NCBI GenBank assembly: GCA_021822115.1
Contig: JAJZSA010000010.1
Coordinates: 1-52,248 of the forward strand
Origin: Pseudomonadota bacterium
Lineage (GTDB): Bacteria; Pseudomonadota; Gammaproteobacteria; Burkholderiales; Gallionellaceae
Length of the DNA stretch: 52,248 nucleotides
Reading direction: 5' to 3'
Part shown: in pieces, positions 45,319-52,248 of the stretch
Layout: the number at the start of each line of letters is the position of its first letter
Numbering within the stretch: the first letter of the stretch is position 1
Notes under the pieces: model-generated
Told to the model about the DNA's origin: nothing
The model's input: only the letters and a program-made list of their open reading frames with translations
Database searches by the model: none
Made by a program: the position numbers and the translations under genes

Positions 45319-46746
45319 ATGGCAACCACATCAGTATCCTCAGGATTGGCAACCGGCAGCATCAATGTCGATTCCATCGTCAGCGGTCTGATGACGATCG
45401 CCCGCCAACCGCTCGATCAGCTCAACAAGAAGCAGACCAGCTACCAGTCCAAGATCACGGCACTGGGTACGCTGACCAGCAAGGTCGATGCTCTACAGAC
45501 GGCTGCGAAAAACCTTGGCAGTACCAGTGCCAGCAGTCTGCTGGCGTTCAAGGCTTCGGCTTCCGACAGCACCGTGCTTTCCGCCTCCGCCAGTTCCACT
45601 GCGGCGGCGGGCACCTATTCCGTGTCCGTGACCTCTCTGGCCAAGGCACAACAACTGGTCGCTACCGGCCAAACCAGCAGCACCGCCAGCATCGGCACCG
45701 GTACCGCCAGCGTGGTGACCTTCGATTTCGGCACCATCAGTGGCGGCACATTGACCAATGGCGTATACACCGGCGCCACATTCACTTCCAATGGCAGCGG
45801 TACACAGACCATCACCATCGACAGCACCAACAATACGCTCGAAGGCATCCGCGATGCGATCAATGCCAAGAACATGGGGGTCACCGCAAGTATCGTGAAC
45901 GACGGGAGCGGCACGCCTTACCGCCTGACCATCGCTTCCAACAGCACGGGTGCCAGCAACAGCATCAAGATCACCACCGATGGTGCGGATGCGACCATCG
46001 CTGGTCTGCTGACCAACGATCCGGCCGGCACCCAGACCATGCAGGAGACACTGACGGCGAAAAATGCCCAATTCACCGTCAACGGCATCGCCATCAGCAA
46101 AGCATCCAATACCGTGACCGACGCCATCCAGGGCGTCTCCCTGACCTTAAGCAAGGAGAATGCGACTGCGTCGCTGGATGTCGCGCGCGATACCGCTGGT
46201 GCACAGACTGCGGTCTCATCTTTCGTCACCGCCTATAACGACCTGTATACGGCGATGAAGAACACCACGAACTACAAGTCCGGTTCGGCCTTGGCCGGTG
46301 ATCGCACCCTGCAGTCGTTGCAGACGCAGATGCGTGAGATCGCAGCGACCGCCGCTACTGGCGGCACACTGGCCAACCTGTTCGAAGTGGGCGTCAGTTT
46401 CAAAGCGGACGGCACCATGCAACTCGACTCAGCCAAGCTCAGCAGTGCAATGTCGAGCAATTTCAACGATGTTGCCACCCTGTTCAACGGCACCTCGGGT
46501 TTTGCCACGCGCTTCGAAAGCTGGGCGAGCGGCGTCACGGGTGCTGGCGGAACCTTCGAATCGCAGACCAACAACTGGAAGAACACCGTTACCCAGCTCA
46601 CCACGCAGATCGATGCCATGAACGTGCGCATGACCAGCCTGGAAAAGATGTATCGCCAACAGTACAGTGCGCTGAATTCCGTACTGGCCAATATGTCCTC
46701 GACAAGTTCATACTTGTCGCAACAACTCACCAAGACCGGGGGATAA
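45319..46746 (+). CDS. fliD: Flagellar hook-associated protein 2, filament cap (FliD)
   Basis: FliD caps the growing filament and helps flagellin fold. The 475-residue protein has the N-terminal FliD_N region (GSINVDSIVSGLMTIARQPLDQL), a Ser/Thr-rich central part and the C-terminal region ending with a coiled coil (MNVRMTSLEKMYRQQYSALNSVLANMSSTS). Exported by the flagellar type III system, so no Sec signal is present. Next gene is its relative's chaperone fliS. Confidence 0.96.
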   Translation: MATTSVSSGLATGSINVDSIVSGLMTIARQPLDQLNKKQTSYQSKITALGTLTSKVDALQTAAKNLGSTSASSLLAFKASASDSTVLSASASSTAAAGTYSVSVTSLAKAQQLVATGQTSSTASIGTGTASVVTFDFGTISGGTLTNGVYTGATFTSNGSGTQTITIDSTNNTLEGIRDAINAKNMGVTASIVNDGSGTPYRLTIASNSTGASNSIKITTDGADATIAGLLTNDPAGTQTMQETLTAKNAQFTVNGIAISKASNTVTDAIQGVSLTLSKENATASLDVARDTAGAQTAVSSFVTAYNDLYTAMKNTTNYKSGSALAGDRTLQSLQTQMREIAATAATGGTLANLFEVGVSFKADGTMQLDSAKLSSAMSSNFNDVATLFNGTSGFATRFESWASGVTGAGGTFESQTNNWKNTVTQLTTQIDAMNVRMTSLEKMYRQQYSALNSVLANMSSTSSYLSQQLTKTGG

Positions 46747-46752
46747 ACCATC

Positions 46753-47223
46753 ATGAACGCACGCACCGCACTGCAATCCTATGCCAAGGTCGGCATGGAA
46801 TCCGGCGTCATCGGTGCCGATCCGCACAAGCTGGTATCCATGCTGTATCAGGGGGCCATGCTGGCCATCGCCAATGCCAAGAACGCCATCCTGAACAAGG
46901 ATGTCGCCGCCAAAGGCAAAGCCATCTCGCATGCCATGCTGATCGTCAGCGAAGGCTTGCAAGGCAGCCTGGACCAGCGTGTCGGCGGCCAACTGGCACA
47001 GAATCTGTCGTCGCTGTATTCCTACATGTGCGTGCGTCTCGCCCATGCCAACCTGACCAATGACATGGAGGCGCTGGATGAGGTCGCGCGCCTGCTGGGC
47101 GAGCTCAAGGAAGCCTGGGACAACATCCGCCAACTGGCGCAACCTGCCGCAGCACGCGCTCAGGCTGCGCCCGTTCCGCCGGCCACCGGCAAGATGGCCG
47201 CACTGGCCTATGAAAGGGCCTGA
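46753..47223 (+). CDS. fliS: Flagellin export chaperone FliS
   Basis: FliS binds the flagellin C-terminus and keeps it unfolded for export. The 156-residue helical protein has the family pattern LQSYAKVGMESGVIGADPHKLVSMLYQGA near the start and a Pro/Ala-rich tail not needed for the core fold. It lies six bases after fliD. Confidence 0.95.
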   Translation: MNARTALQSYAKVGMESGVIGADPHKLVSMLYQGAMLAIANAKNAILNKDVAAKGKAISHAMLIVSEGLQGSLDQRVGGQLAQNLSSLYSYMCVRLAHANLTNDMEALDEVARLLGELKEAWDNIRQLAQPAAARAQAAPVPPATGKMAALAYERA

Positions 47224-47226
47224 AAG

Positions 47227-47547
47227 ATGAACATGGTCGTAGACGATTATCAGCGCCTGTCCGAATATACCGGCAAGATGGCCGCCGCCGCCGCCGCCGG
47301 CGAATGGGACGAGCTGATCGCACTGGAGCAGCGCTGCACTGCGCATGTCGCCACGCTGAAGACGCGCGACGCTATCCCGGCCGACGAATCCGCCCGGCAA
47401 CAGAAAGTCGCGCTGATCAAGAAGATCCTGGCCGACGACAAAGCCATCCGCGACAAGACCGAGCCGTGGATGCGCCAGCTGGAACGCATCATGCAGAGCG
47501 CACGCAGCACGCAGCGCCTGCAACAGGCCTACCTGTCACAAGGCTGA
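47227..47547 (+). CDS. fliT: FliT-like flagellar chaperone
   Basis: A 106-residue all-helical protein (YQRLSEYTGKMAAAAAAGEWDELIALEQ near the start). FliT is the export chaperone of FliD; sequence conservation is low in this family, so the call rests on size, helical pattern and position after fliS. Confidence 0.8.
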   Translation: MNMVVDDYQRLSEYTGKMAAAAAAGEWDELIALEQRCTAHVATLKTRDAIPADESARQQKVALIKKILADDKAIRDKTEPWMRQLERIMQSARSTQRLQQAYLSQG

Positions 47548-47565
47548 GCTTGGCGGCCATGAGCC

Positions 47566-48612
47566 ATGTTGCCTGCCGACCTGCTCGCCGCCACGCTTAA
47601 CCGCCTTGCGACCACCGATCGGCCGCTGATCTCGGCCAATCCTGACCGCCAGAACGCACAGCCACCCGCCAAGCTGGAGATCGGCCAGCAAGTACAAGCC
47701 ACCGTACAAGCCAAGGTCACCGCCGACCAGTTCCAGGTCAAGGTCGGCAACCAGGCCATACAGATGCAATTGCCCGCCTTCATCCGGCCGGGCGACAAAG
47801 TCACCTTGCAGGTCGTCTCGTTACAACCCCGCCTCACCTTCTCCCTCGCCGCCTCCACCGCCCCGCTGTCCACCGCCGAACAGCTGGGTTCCACTGCGCG
47901 GCTGCTGTCTTCCCTCTCGCAGCAGCCGGTGCGCCAGGACTATGCGCCGGCCGTGCAGCGCGAACCGTTATGGATCGGCGAACGCAGCGCGCCGGACACC
48001 CAGCAACTGGCGAGCCGCTTGCACCAGAGCCTGAGCCACAGCGGACTTTTCTATGAAGCACATCAGGCGCAATGGATAGCCGGTACGCGCAGTACGCCGC
48101 AACTGATGCAAGAGCCGCACAATCTTCTGCGTCCGCAATTGCCGCCGGCCAGCGCTGCCGACGCTGGCATGGCCGCCACCTCAACTGCGCCACCTGCCCC
48201 CCCAGGTGGCAGCGAGGCACCACGCCTGCCGCACATCCCGGAACATCTGCAGCCCATCGTGCAGCAACAGTTGCAGGCTCTGGAACACAAGCAAGTGGTG
48301 TGGCAAGGCCAAGCCTGGCAAGGACAGGAGATGCGCTGGGAAGTACGCGACGAGACCCCGCGTCAGGGTGAACACAGCGATGCGCAGCGGCAATGGGTCA
48401 CCGAACTGCATCTCGACCTGCCCCACCTCGGCGCGGTGAGTGCGCGCCTGCACATGAGCGGCAATGCGGTCAGCCTGTCGCTGGAAGCAGGCGATGCACA
48501 ATCAGCCCAAGCGCTGGAGCAAGCCAGCGCGCAGTTGGTCGACTCGCTGAGCGCACGCGGCATCCCCGTGCTCAAGGCGCAAGTGGCGCGCAAAGCGGAC
48601 TCGCAACCATGA
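47566..48612 (+). CDS. fliK: Flagellar hook-length control protein FliK-like
   Basis: A 348-residue protein with a variable Gln/Pro/Ala-rich N-terminal two thirds and a C-terminal Flg_hook-type domain (about 245-340: VTELHLDLPHLGAVSARLHMSGNAVSLSLEAG). FliK acts as a molecular ruler that switches export specificity by touching FlhB. It ends overlapping an FlhB C-terminal homologue by four bases, supporting a shared role in export switching. This version may be a secondary FliK paralogue, since fliK usually sits near fliJ. Confidence 0.82.
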   Translation: MLPADLLAATLNRLATTDRPLISANPDRQNAQPPAKLEIGQQVQATVQAKVTADQFQVKVGNQAIQMQLPAFIRPGDKVTLQVVSLQPRLTFSLAASTAPLSTAEQLGSTARLLSSLSQQPVRQDYAPAVQREPLWIGERSAPDTQQLASRLHQSLSHSGLFYEAHQAQWIAGTRSTPQLMQEPHNLLRPQLPPASAADAGMAATSTAPPAPPGGSEAPRLPHIPEHLQPIVQQQLQALEHKQVVWQGQAWQGQEMRWEVRDETPRQGEHSDAQRQWVTELHLDLPHLGAVSARLHMSGNAVSLSLEAGDAQSAQALEQASAQLVDSLSARGIPVLKAQVARKADSQP

Positions 48613-48920
48613 ACACCCCGCCTCGCGCCAATCGCCAGATGGCCGTCGCGCTGGCTTATCGCCAAGGCGACGCTGCCCCCAAGGTGGTCGCCAGCGGCCG
48701 CGGACTGCTGGCGCAGGCGATCATCGAACGGGCGCGCGAACATGGCGTGTATGTGCACGAATCGGAAGAGTTGGTAGCGATGCTGATGCAGGTTGAGCTG
48801 GACCAGCACATTCCGCCCGCCCTGTATCTCGCCGTGGCCGAACTGCTGGCCTGGCTATATCGACTGGAGCGGGGAGAATATCCCGCTAATCCTGCCGCTG
48901 CCGCCCCGGTGCGCCGTTAG
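48609..48920 (+). CDS. FlhB C-terminal-domain homologue (FhlB type)
   Basis: A 103-residue protein aligning with the part of FlhB that follows its self-cleaving NPTH motif (VALAYRQGDAAPKVVASGRG; VELDQHIPPALYLAVAELLAWLY). There is no NPTH and no membrane domain. Such stand-alone pieces can replace the FlhB C-terminal fragment in some species. It starts ATGA-coupled to the FliK-like gene. Confidence 0.88.
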   Translation: MNTPPRANRQMAVALAYRQGDAAPKVVASGRGLLAQAIIERAREHGVYVHESEELVAMLMQVELDQHIPPALYLAVAELLAWLYRLERGEYPANPAAAAPVRR

Positions 48921-48954
48921 AATGGCGCCTTCGTTCAATCCGGAAGGCGATGTC

Positions 48955-49725
48955 ATGCGCAACAAAGAAATACCGCTCAAGATCGAGGTGACCACCCAGG
49001 ACGAGGATAACGACTTCATCCTGCGTGATCCGAAAGAGATCCTGGCCGTGCTGCGCGGCATCGTGCGCCAGCAGAATCGCGTCGCCTTGTATTACAACGA
49101 CGACAGCAGCATGGTGATGACCCTGCTGCTGGCCGTGGATGAGAACGGACTCTGGGTGGATGCCGCCCCCGGGCAAGCCGAGAATCGCCAGATCGAGCGC
49201 TCCCCGCGCATCGTCTGCGTGAGCACCCACAACCAGGCCAAAGTGCAATGGGTCTCCACCGAGGCGACACTGGGGCTATACCAGAACACCACCGCGTTCT
49301 TCCTGCCCATGCCGCACAGATTGCTGCGCCTGCAACGCCGCGACTACTACCGCCTGATCACGCCCGAGCCGGACGCACTGCGTTGCATCATCCGCCCGTC
49401 GCGTGCACAAAAGCACCGTTTCGAGACGGTCACGGTCATGGATATCAGTATCGGCGGCGTTGCGCTGGTGTGCGCAGAGCAAGGGGTCGAACTGCAGCCC
49501 GGCATGCGCTATCCGGACTGCGAGATCGAGTTGCCGGATATCGGCACCGTACATGTCGGCATCGAAGTCCGCAGCCTGTTCGAGGTCACCGCCCGCAATG
49601 GTGAAGTGTCGCGCCGTGCCGGCTGCGTCTTCATCGCGCCCTCGACGGAAGTGACGATGGCGTTGCAGCGTTATGTCACACAAGCGCAGATGCGCCAAGC
49701 TAGCCAGCGCGAAGAACAGGAATGA
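48955..49725 (+). CDS. ycgR: Flagellar brake protein YcgR (PilZ domain)
   Basis: A 256-residue protein with an N-terminal YcgR domain (about 10-115) and a C-terminal PilZ domain. The c-di-GMP site is complete: RLQRRDYYR (RxxxR type) near residue 125 and DISIGG (DxSxxG) near 163. When bound to c-di-GMP, YcgR slows the flagellar motor. The start at 48955 follows GGAAGG; an ATG at 48922 would add 11 residues. A diguanylate cyclase is encoded 5 kb upstream. Confidence 0.93.
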   Translation: MRNKEIPLKIEVTTQDEDNDFILRDPKEILAVLRGIVRQQNRVALYYNDDSSMVMTLLLAVDENGLWVDAAPGQAENRQIERSPRIVCVSTHNQAKVQWVSTEATLGLYQNTTAFFLPMPHRLLRLQRRDYYRLITPEPDALRCIIRPSRAQKHRFETVTVMDISIGGVALVCAEQGVELQPGMRYPDCEIELPDIGTVHVGIEVRSLFEVTARNGEVSRRAGCVFIAPSTEVTMALQRYVTQAQMRQASQREEQE

Positions 49726-49730
49726 GCAGG

Positions 49731-49749
49731 CGGACGCCAGCGGCGTCCG
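49731..49749. terminator. Hairpin between convergent ycgR and fliE
   Basis: CGGACGCC and GGCGTCCG form a perfect eight-pair stem with a three-base loop in the 24 bases between the two stops. No T-run follows, so it may work as a weak or rho-assisted terminator for both genes. Confidence 0.55.
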
Positions 49750-50085
49750 TCACACCTGCATGTTCATGATGTCGTTATAGGCAGTGATGAACTTGTTGCG
49801 CACCTGCACCGTGGTCTGGAAAGCGATATCCGCCTTCTGCATGGCGATCATGGTGTCGGACAGGCTGACCTTGTCGTCGCCCAGGATGAACGCCTGCTGC
49901 ATGCTGTCGGCTTGTTTCTGCATCTGGTTCACGCCATCCAGCGAGGTACGCAGCACGTTGGCGAAATCGACCTTGCCGGCGGCGTTGGCAGACTGCGGAG
50001 CGTTGACGGCATTGCCCTGCGCAGCGGCCACTGCGGCCCGCATCTGGGTCAGCAGACTGTCTACGTTGTTCACTTCCATCCCCAT
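49750..50085 (-). CDS. fliE: Flagellar hook-basal body protein FliE
   Basis: FliE joins the MS ring to the rod. The 111-residue protein has the family C-terminal pattern (VSLSDTMIAMQKADIAFQTTVQVRNKFITAYNDIMNMQV region, split here across short motifs). AGGAGG lies seven bases before the ATG at 50085; the longer frame upstream is not conserved. It is divergent from fliF, which is a common flagellar layout. Confidence 0.95.
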   Translation of the reverse strand: MGMEVNNVDSLLTQMRAAVAAAQGNAVNAPQSANAAGKVDFANVLRTSLDGVNQMQKQADSMQQAFILGDDKVSLSDTMIAMQKADIAFQTTVQVRNKFITAYNDIMNMQV

Positions 50086-50274
50086 GGGACACCTCCTGTT
50101 CTGGATCGCGCCTGGCGCGCACTTTCGGATGGCGGCACAGTAACAGGCGGCCGGGCTCCCCTTAATGGTGAATAAGGGTGGAATTCCCCCCTTTTTCCGG
50201 TCACCATGCTTGCCACATGGGCCGATAATCCGCACCGTGTGAAAGTGAAGCGGTTACCCGCAAGGTGAGACAGC
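50086..50274. promoter_or_regulatory. Divergent fliE / fliF control region
   Basis: This 189-base gap must hold promoters for both genes. I see a GCCGATAA at 50221-50228 matching a sigma-28 -10 box, but no -35 partner 11 bases upstream. There is also a short inverted repeat CCCTTA/TAAGGG (50159-50164 with 50173-50178). No sigma-54 site with the correct GG-N10-GC spacing was found on either strand. Confidence 0.35.
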
Positions 50275-51906
50275 ATGGCTGAAACCAACATCAATACCAA
50301 CCCGTCGATGGCGCAACTGCTGCTGGGCATCCCCAATCAGCAGAAGCTGGGCCTGATGGTGGCCGTCGCCGCCACAGTGGCCCTGCTGTCCGGGCTGTGG
50401 CTGTGGGGACAGACACCGGATTACCGCGTGCTCTACGCCAACCTGTCCGAACGCGACGGCGGCGCCATCATCCAAGTGCTGCAACAACAGAACATCCCCT
50501 ACAAGTTCGCCGAGGGCGGCGGTGCCCTGATGGTGCCGGCCGACCGCGTGCATGAGATCCGCCTGCAGATGGCGGCACAGGGACTGCCCAAGGGCGGCAC
50601 CACTGGCTTCGAGCTGATGGAGAACCAGAAATTCGGCACCAGCCAGTTCCTCGAGCAGGTCAATTTCCAGCGCGCGCTGGAAGGTGAGCTGGCGCGCTCG
50701 GTGCAATCTTTGGCTTCCGTATCCAATGCGCGCATCCATCTGGCAATCCCCAAGCCCAGCGTATTCGTCAAAGAGAAACAGAAACCCACCGCCTCCGTGG
50801 TGCTGTCGCTGTATGCCGGCCGCACGCTGGATGAGAACCAGGTCAATGCCATCGTGCACCTGGTATCCAGCAGCGTGCCCAACATGCCCGCCCAGAACGT
50901 CACCGTGGTGGACCAGAACGGCAACCTGCTGACCGCCACCGGCGATGGCACCCGCCAACTGCTGGATGCCACGCAGTTGAAATACGTGCGCCAGATCGAG
51001 CAGGACTATGTGCAGCGCATCACCGACATCGTGAGTCCGATCACCGGCATCCAGAACGTGCGCGCCCAAGTCACCGCCAATCTGGACTTCACCACGACCG
51101 AACAGACGTCGGAGCTGTACAAGCCCAACCAGCCGCCCAACGAGGCCGCAGTACGCAGCATGCAGAGCAGCGAATCGCTGGACGGCGTGAAGAACGCCGG
51201 CGGCGTCCCCGGCGCCCTGTCCAATCAGCCGCCGGTACCGGCCACCGCCCCCATCGTCTCGCCCGCACCGACCACCACCGCTAGCGGTGCCAACGGCAAC
51301 AGCGGACCGGACAAGCTGCACAAGGAGACCACCACCAACTACGAAGTGGATCGCACCATCCAGCACACCAAGCTGCCGGTGGGCAACATCAAGCGCCTGT
51401 CCATCGCCGTGGTGCTGAACAACCGCAGCGTGGCCGACAAGGACGGCAAGGTCACCTCCACTCCCTACACTGAAGAGGAGAAGGCGCAGATCGCCTCGCT
51501 CATCAAGGAAGCGGTCGGCTTCGAAGCACAGCGTGGCGACACGCTGAACCTGCTCAACAGCGCCTTCAACGAGAGCGCGGAAGACTTGCCCGAGATCCCC
51601 ATCTGGAAACAGACCGAGGTCATCGAGCTGGCCAAGGATATCGTCAAGTATCTGTTGATCGGCGGCGGCATCTTCTTCCTGCTGTTCGGCATCATCCGCC
51701 CCGCCTTCAAGCGTGCGACCGAATTCACGCCGCCGGTGGAAGAAGAAGCCGGTGCCGAGGAACTGGCACATGGCGCGGCAGCGCATGCTGCCGGGCTCCC
51801 TGCCAACTCCTACGAGAACAATCTGCAACTGGCCAAACAACTGGCCAAGGACGACCCCAAGATCGTAGCTACGGTGGTCAAGGAATGGGTGAACAAAGAT
51901 GAGTGA
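50275..51906 (+). CDS. fliF: Flagellar M-ring protein FliF
   Basis: FliF builds the MS ring of the basal body. The 543-residue protein has a first transmembrane helix (about 23-43), the ring-building motif domains (RVLYANLSERDGGAIIQVL), a Pro/Ala/Thr-rich spacer near 320-345, a second transmembrane helix (YLLIGGGIFFLLFGIIRPAF near 460-480) and a C-terminal tail that binds FliG. It overlaps fliG by eight bases. Confidence 0.97.
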   Translation: MAETNINTNPSMAQLLLGIPNQQKLGLMVAVAATVALLSGLWLWGQTPDYRVLYANLSERDGGAIIQVLQQQNIPYKFAEGGGALMVPADRVHEIRLQMAAQGLPKGGTTGFELMENQKFGTSQFLEQVNFQRALEGELARSVQSLASVSNARIHLAIPKPSVFVKEKQKPTASVVLSLYAGRTLDENQVNAIVHLVSSSVPNMPAQNVTVVDQNGNLLTATGDGTRQLLDATQLKYVRQIEQDYVQRITDIVSPITGIQNVRAQVTANLDFTTTEQTSELYKPNQPPNEAAVRSMQSSESLDGVKNAGGVPGALSNQPPVPATAPIVSPAPTTTASGANGNSGPDKLHKETTTNYEVDRTIQHTKLPVGNIKRLSIAVVLNNRSVADKDGKVTSTPYTEEEKAQIASLIKEAVGFEAQRGDTLNLLNSAFNESAEDLPEIPIWKQTEVIELAKDIVKYLLIGGGIFFLLFGIIRPAFKRATEFTPPVEEEAGAEELAHGAAAHAAGLPANSYENNLQLAKQLAKDDPKIVATVVKEWVNKDE

Positions 51907-52248
51907 CGGCATCACCAAGAGCGCCATCCTGCTGATGACTCTGGGCACCGATGAGGCGGCCGAGGTGATGAAGTATCTGGAGCCGAAAGAGGTGCAGAAG
52001 ATCAGCGCCGCCATGGTCACATTGAAGAACCTGAGCCGCGACCAGATCGCCGATGTGTTCGAGGAGTTCCACACCAGTGCGGCGGAGAAGACCACCATCG
52101 GCATGGATTCCAGCGGCTACATCCGCGACATGCTGAACAAGGCGCTGGGCGACGACAAGGCCGCCGGCCTGCTCGACCGCATCCTGCACAACAGCGACAC
52201 CAGCGGCATCGAGAGCCTGAAATGGATGGACCCGGATTCGGTGGCCGA
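51899..52248 (+). CDS. fliG: Flagellar motor switch protein FliG, N-terminal part
   Basis: The first 116 codons are in the window; the gene runs off the right edge. The N-terminal FliG domain is clear (KSAILLMTLGTDEAAEVMKYL, SGYIRDMLNKALGDDKA), the part that binds the FliF tail. The start lies within the last codons of fliF. FliG forms the torque-generating switch ring with FliM and FliN. Confidence 0.96.
   Translation, partial: MSDGITKSAILLMTLGTDEAAEVMKYLEPKEVQKISAAMVTLKNLSRDQIADVFEEFHTSAAEKTTIGMDSSGYIRDMLNKALGDDKAAGLLDRILHNSDTSGIESLKWMDPDSVA

Noticed and set aside
50165..50260. Possible sigma-54 promoter for fliE or fliF
   Set aside because: GG and GC elements occur, but none has the fixed ten-base spacing on either strand.

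Overview
The window is chromosomal DNA from a Gram-negative bacterium, most likely a betaproteobacterium of the Nitrosomonadales, possibly a Gallionella/Sideroxydans relative. The class rests on gene order: M16 peptidase pair–rsmD–coaD–ferredoxin, ftsYEX–rpoH, petABC–sspAB, and hisCBHAFIE–hinT–tatABC. The family is only an inference. No rRNA, tRNA, CRISPR array, transposase or integrase was found. Genes are tightly packed, no gene-free stretch exceeds about 210 bases, and many neighbours overlap by 4 to 14 bases.

Layout. (1) 1-3762, minus strand: ferredoxin, coaD, rsmD and an inactive/active pair of M16 peptidases. (2) 3830-7264, plus strand: ftsY, ftsE, ftsX and the heat-shock sigma gene rpoH. 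The rpoH promoter is covered by a near-perfect CIRCE operator. (3) 7314-12622, minus strand: sspB, sspA, the cytochrome bc1 genes petC, petB and petA, a monohaem cytochrome c, and a Nif3-like protein. (4) 12658-13818, plus strand: a DegS-type membrane-anchored protease. (5) 13975-31298, plus strand: an unusual 14-gene cluster. It encodes a NeuB-like synthase fused to a cupin, an acetolactate-synthase-like ThDP enzyme, a zinc-finger C-methyltransferase, a Gmm-like Nudix hydrolase, four radical SAM enzymes (two with B12-type N-terminal domains), a HAD phosphatase, an SDR lacking its catalytic Tyr, an FkbM methyltransferase, a tandem GT2 glycosyltransferase and two poorly known proteins. (6) 31308-40032, minus strand: an O-GlcNAc-transferase-like TPR protein, tatCBA, hinT and hisEIFAHBC, with a vestigial second hisC tail between hisB and hisC. 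(7) 40130-44022, plus strand: a NarL-type two-component system and a diguanylate cyclase. (8) 44043-52248: flagellar genes fliC, flaG, fliDST, fliK, an FlhB C-terminal homologue and a PilZ brake protein, then divergent fliE and fliF-fliG.

The most interesting part is region 5. From what I know of betaproteobacterial gene order, degS and tatC are usually convergent neighbours. Here about 20 kb of surface-sugar and radical SAM genes separates them, so the cluster looks like an accessory island in a conserved block. Four of its proteins carry an extra Rossmann-like module of one type, attached to different catalytic domains. The pathway probably makes and attaches an unusual, heavily modified sugar, perhaps a nonulosonic-acid-like or branched sugar. 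Its product cannot be read from the sequence. The nearby GT41-type transferase and flagellin gene make flagellin or surface glycosylation a reasonable but unproven destination.
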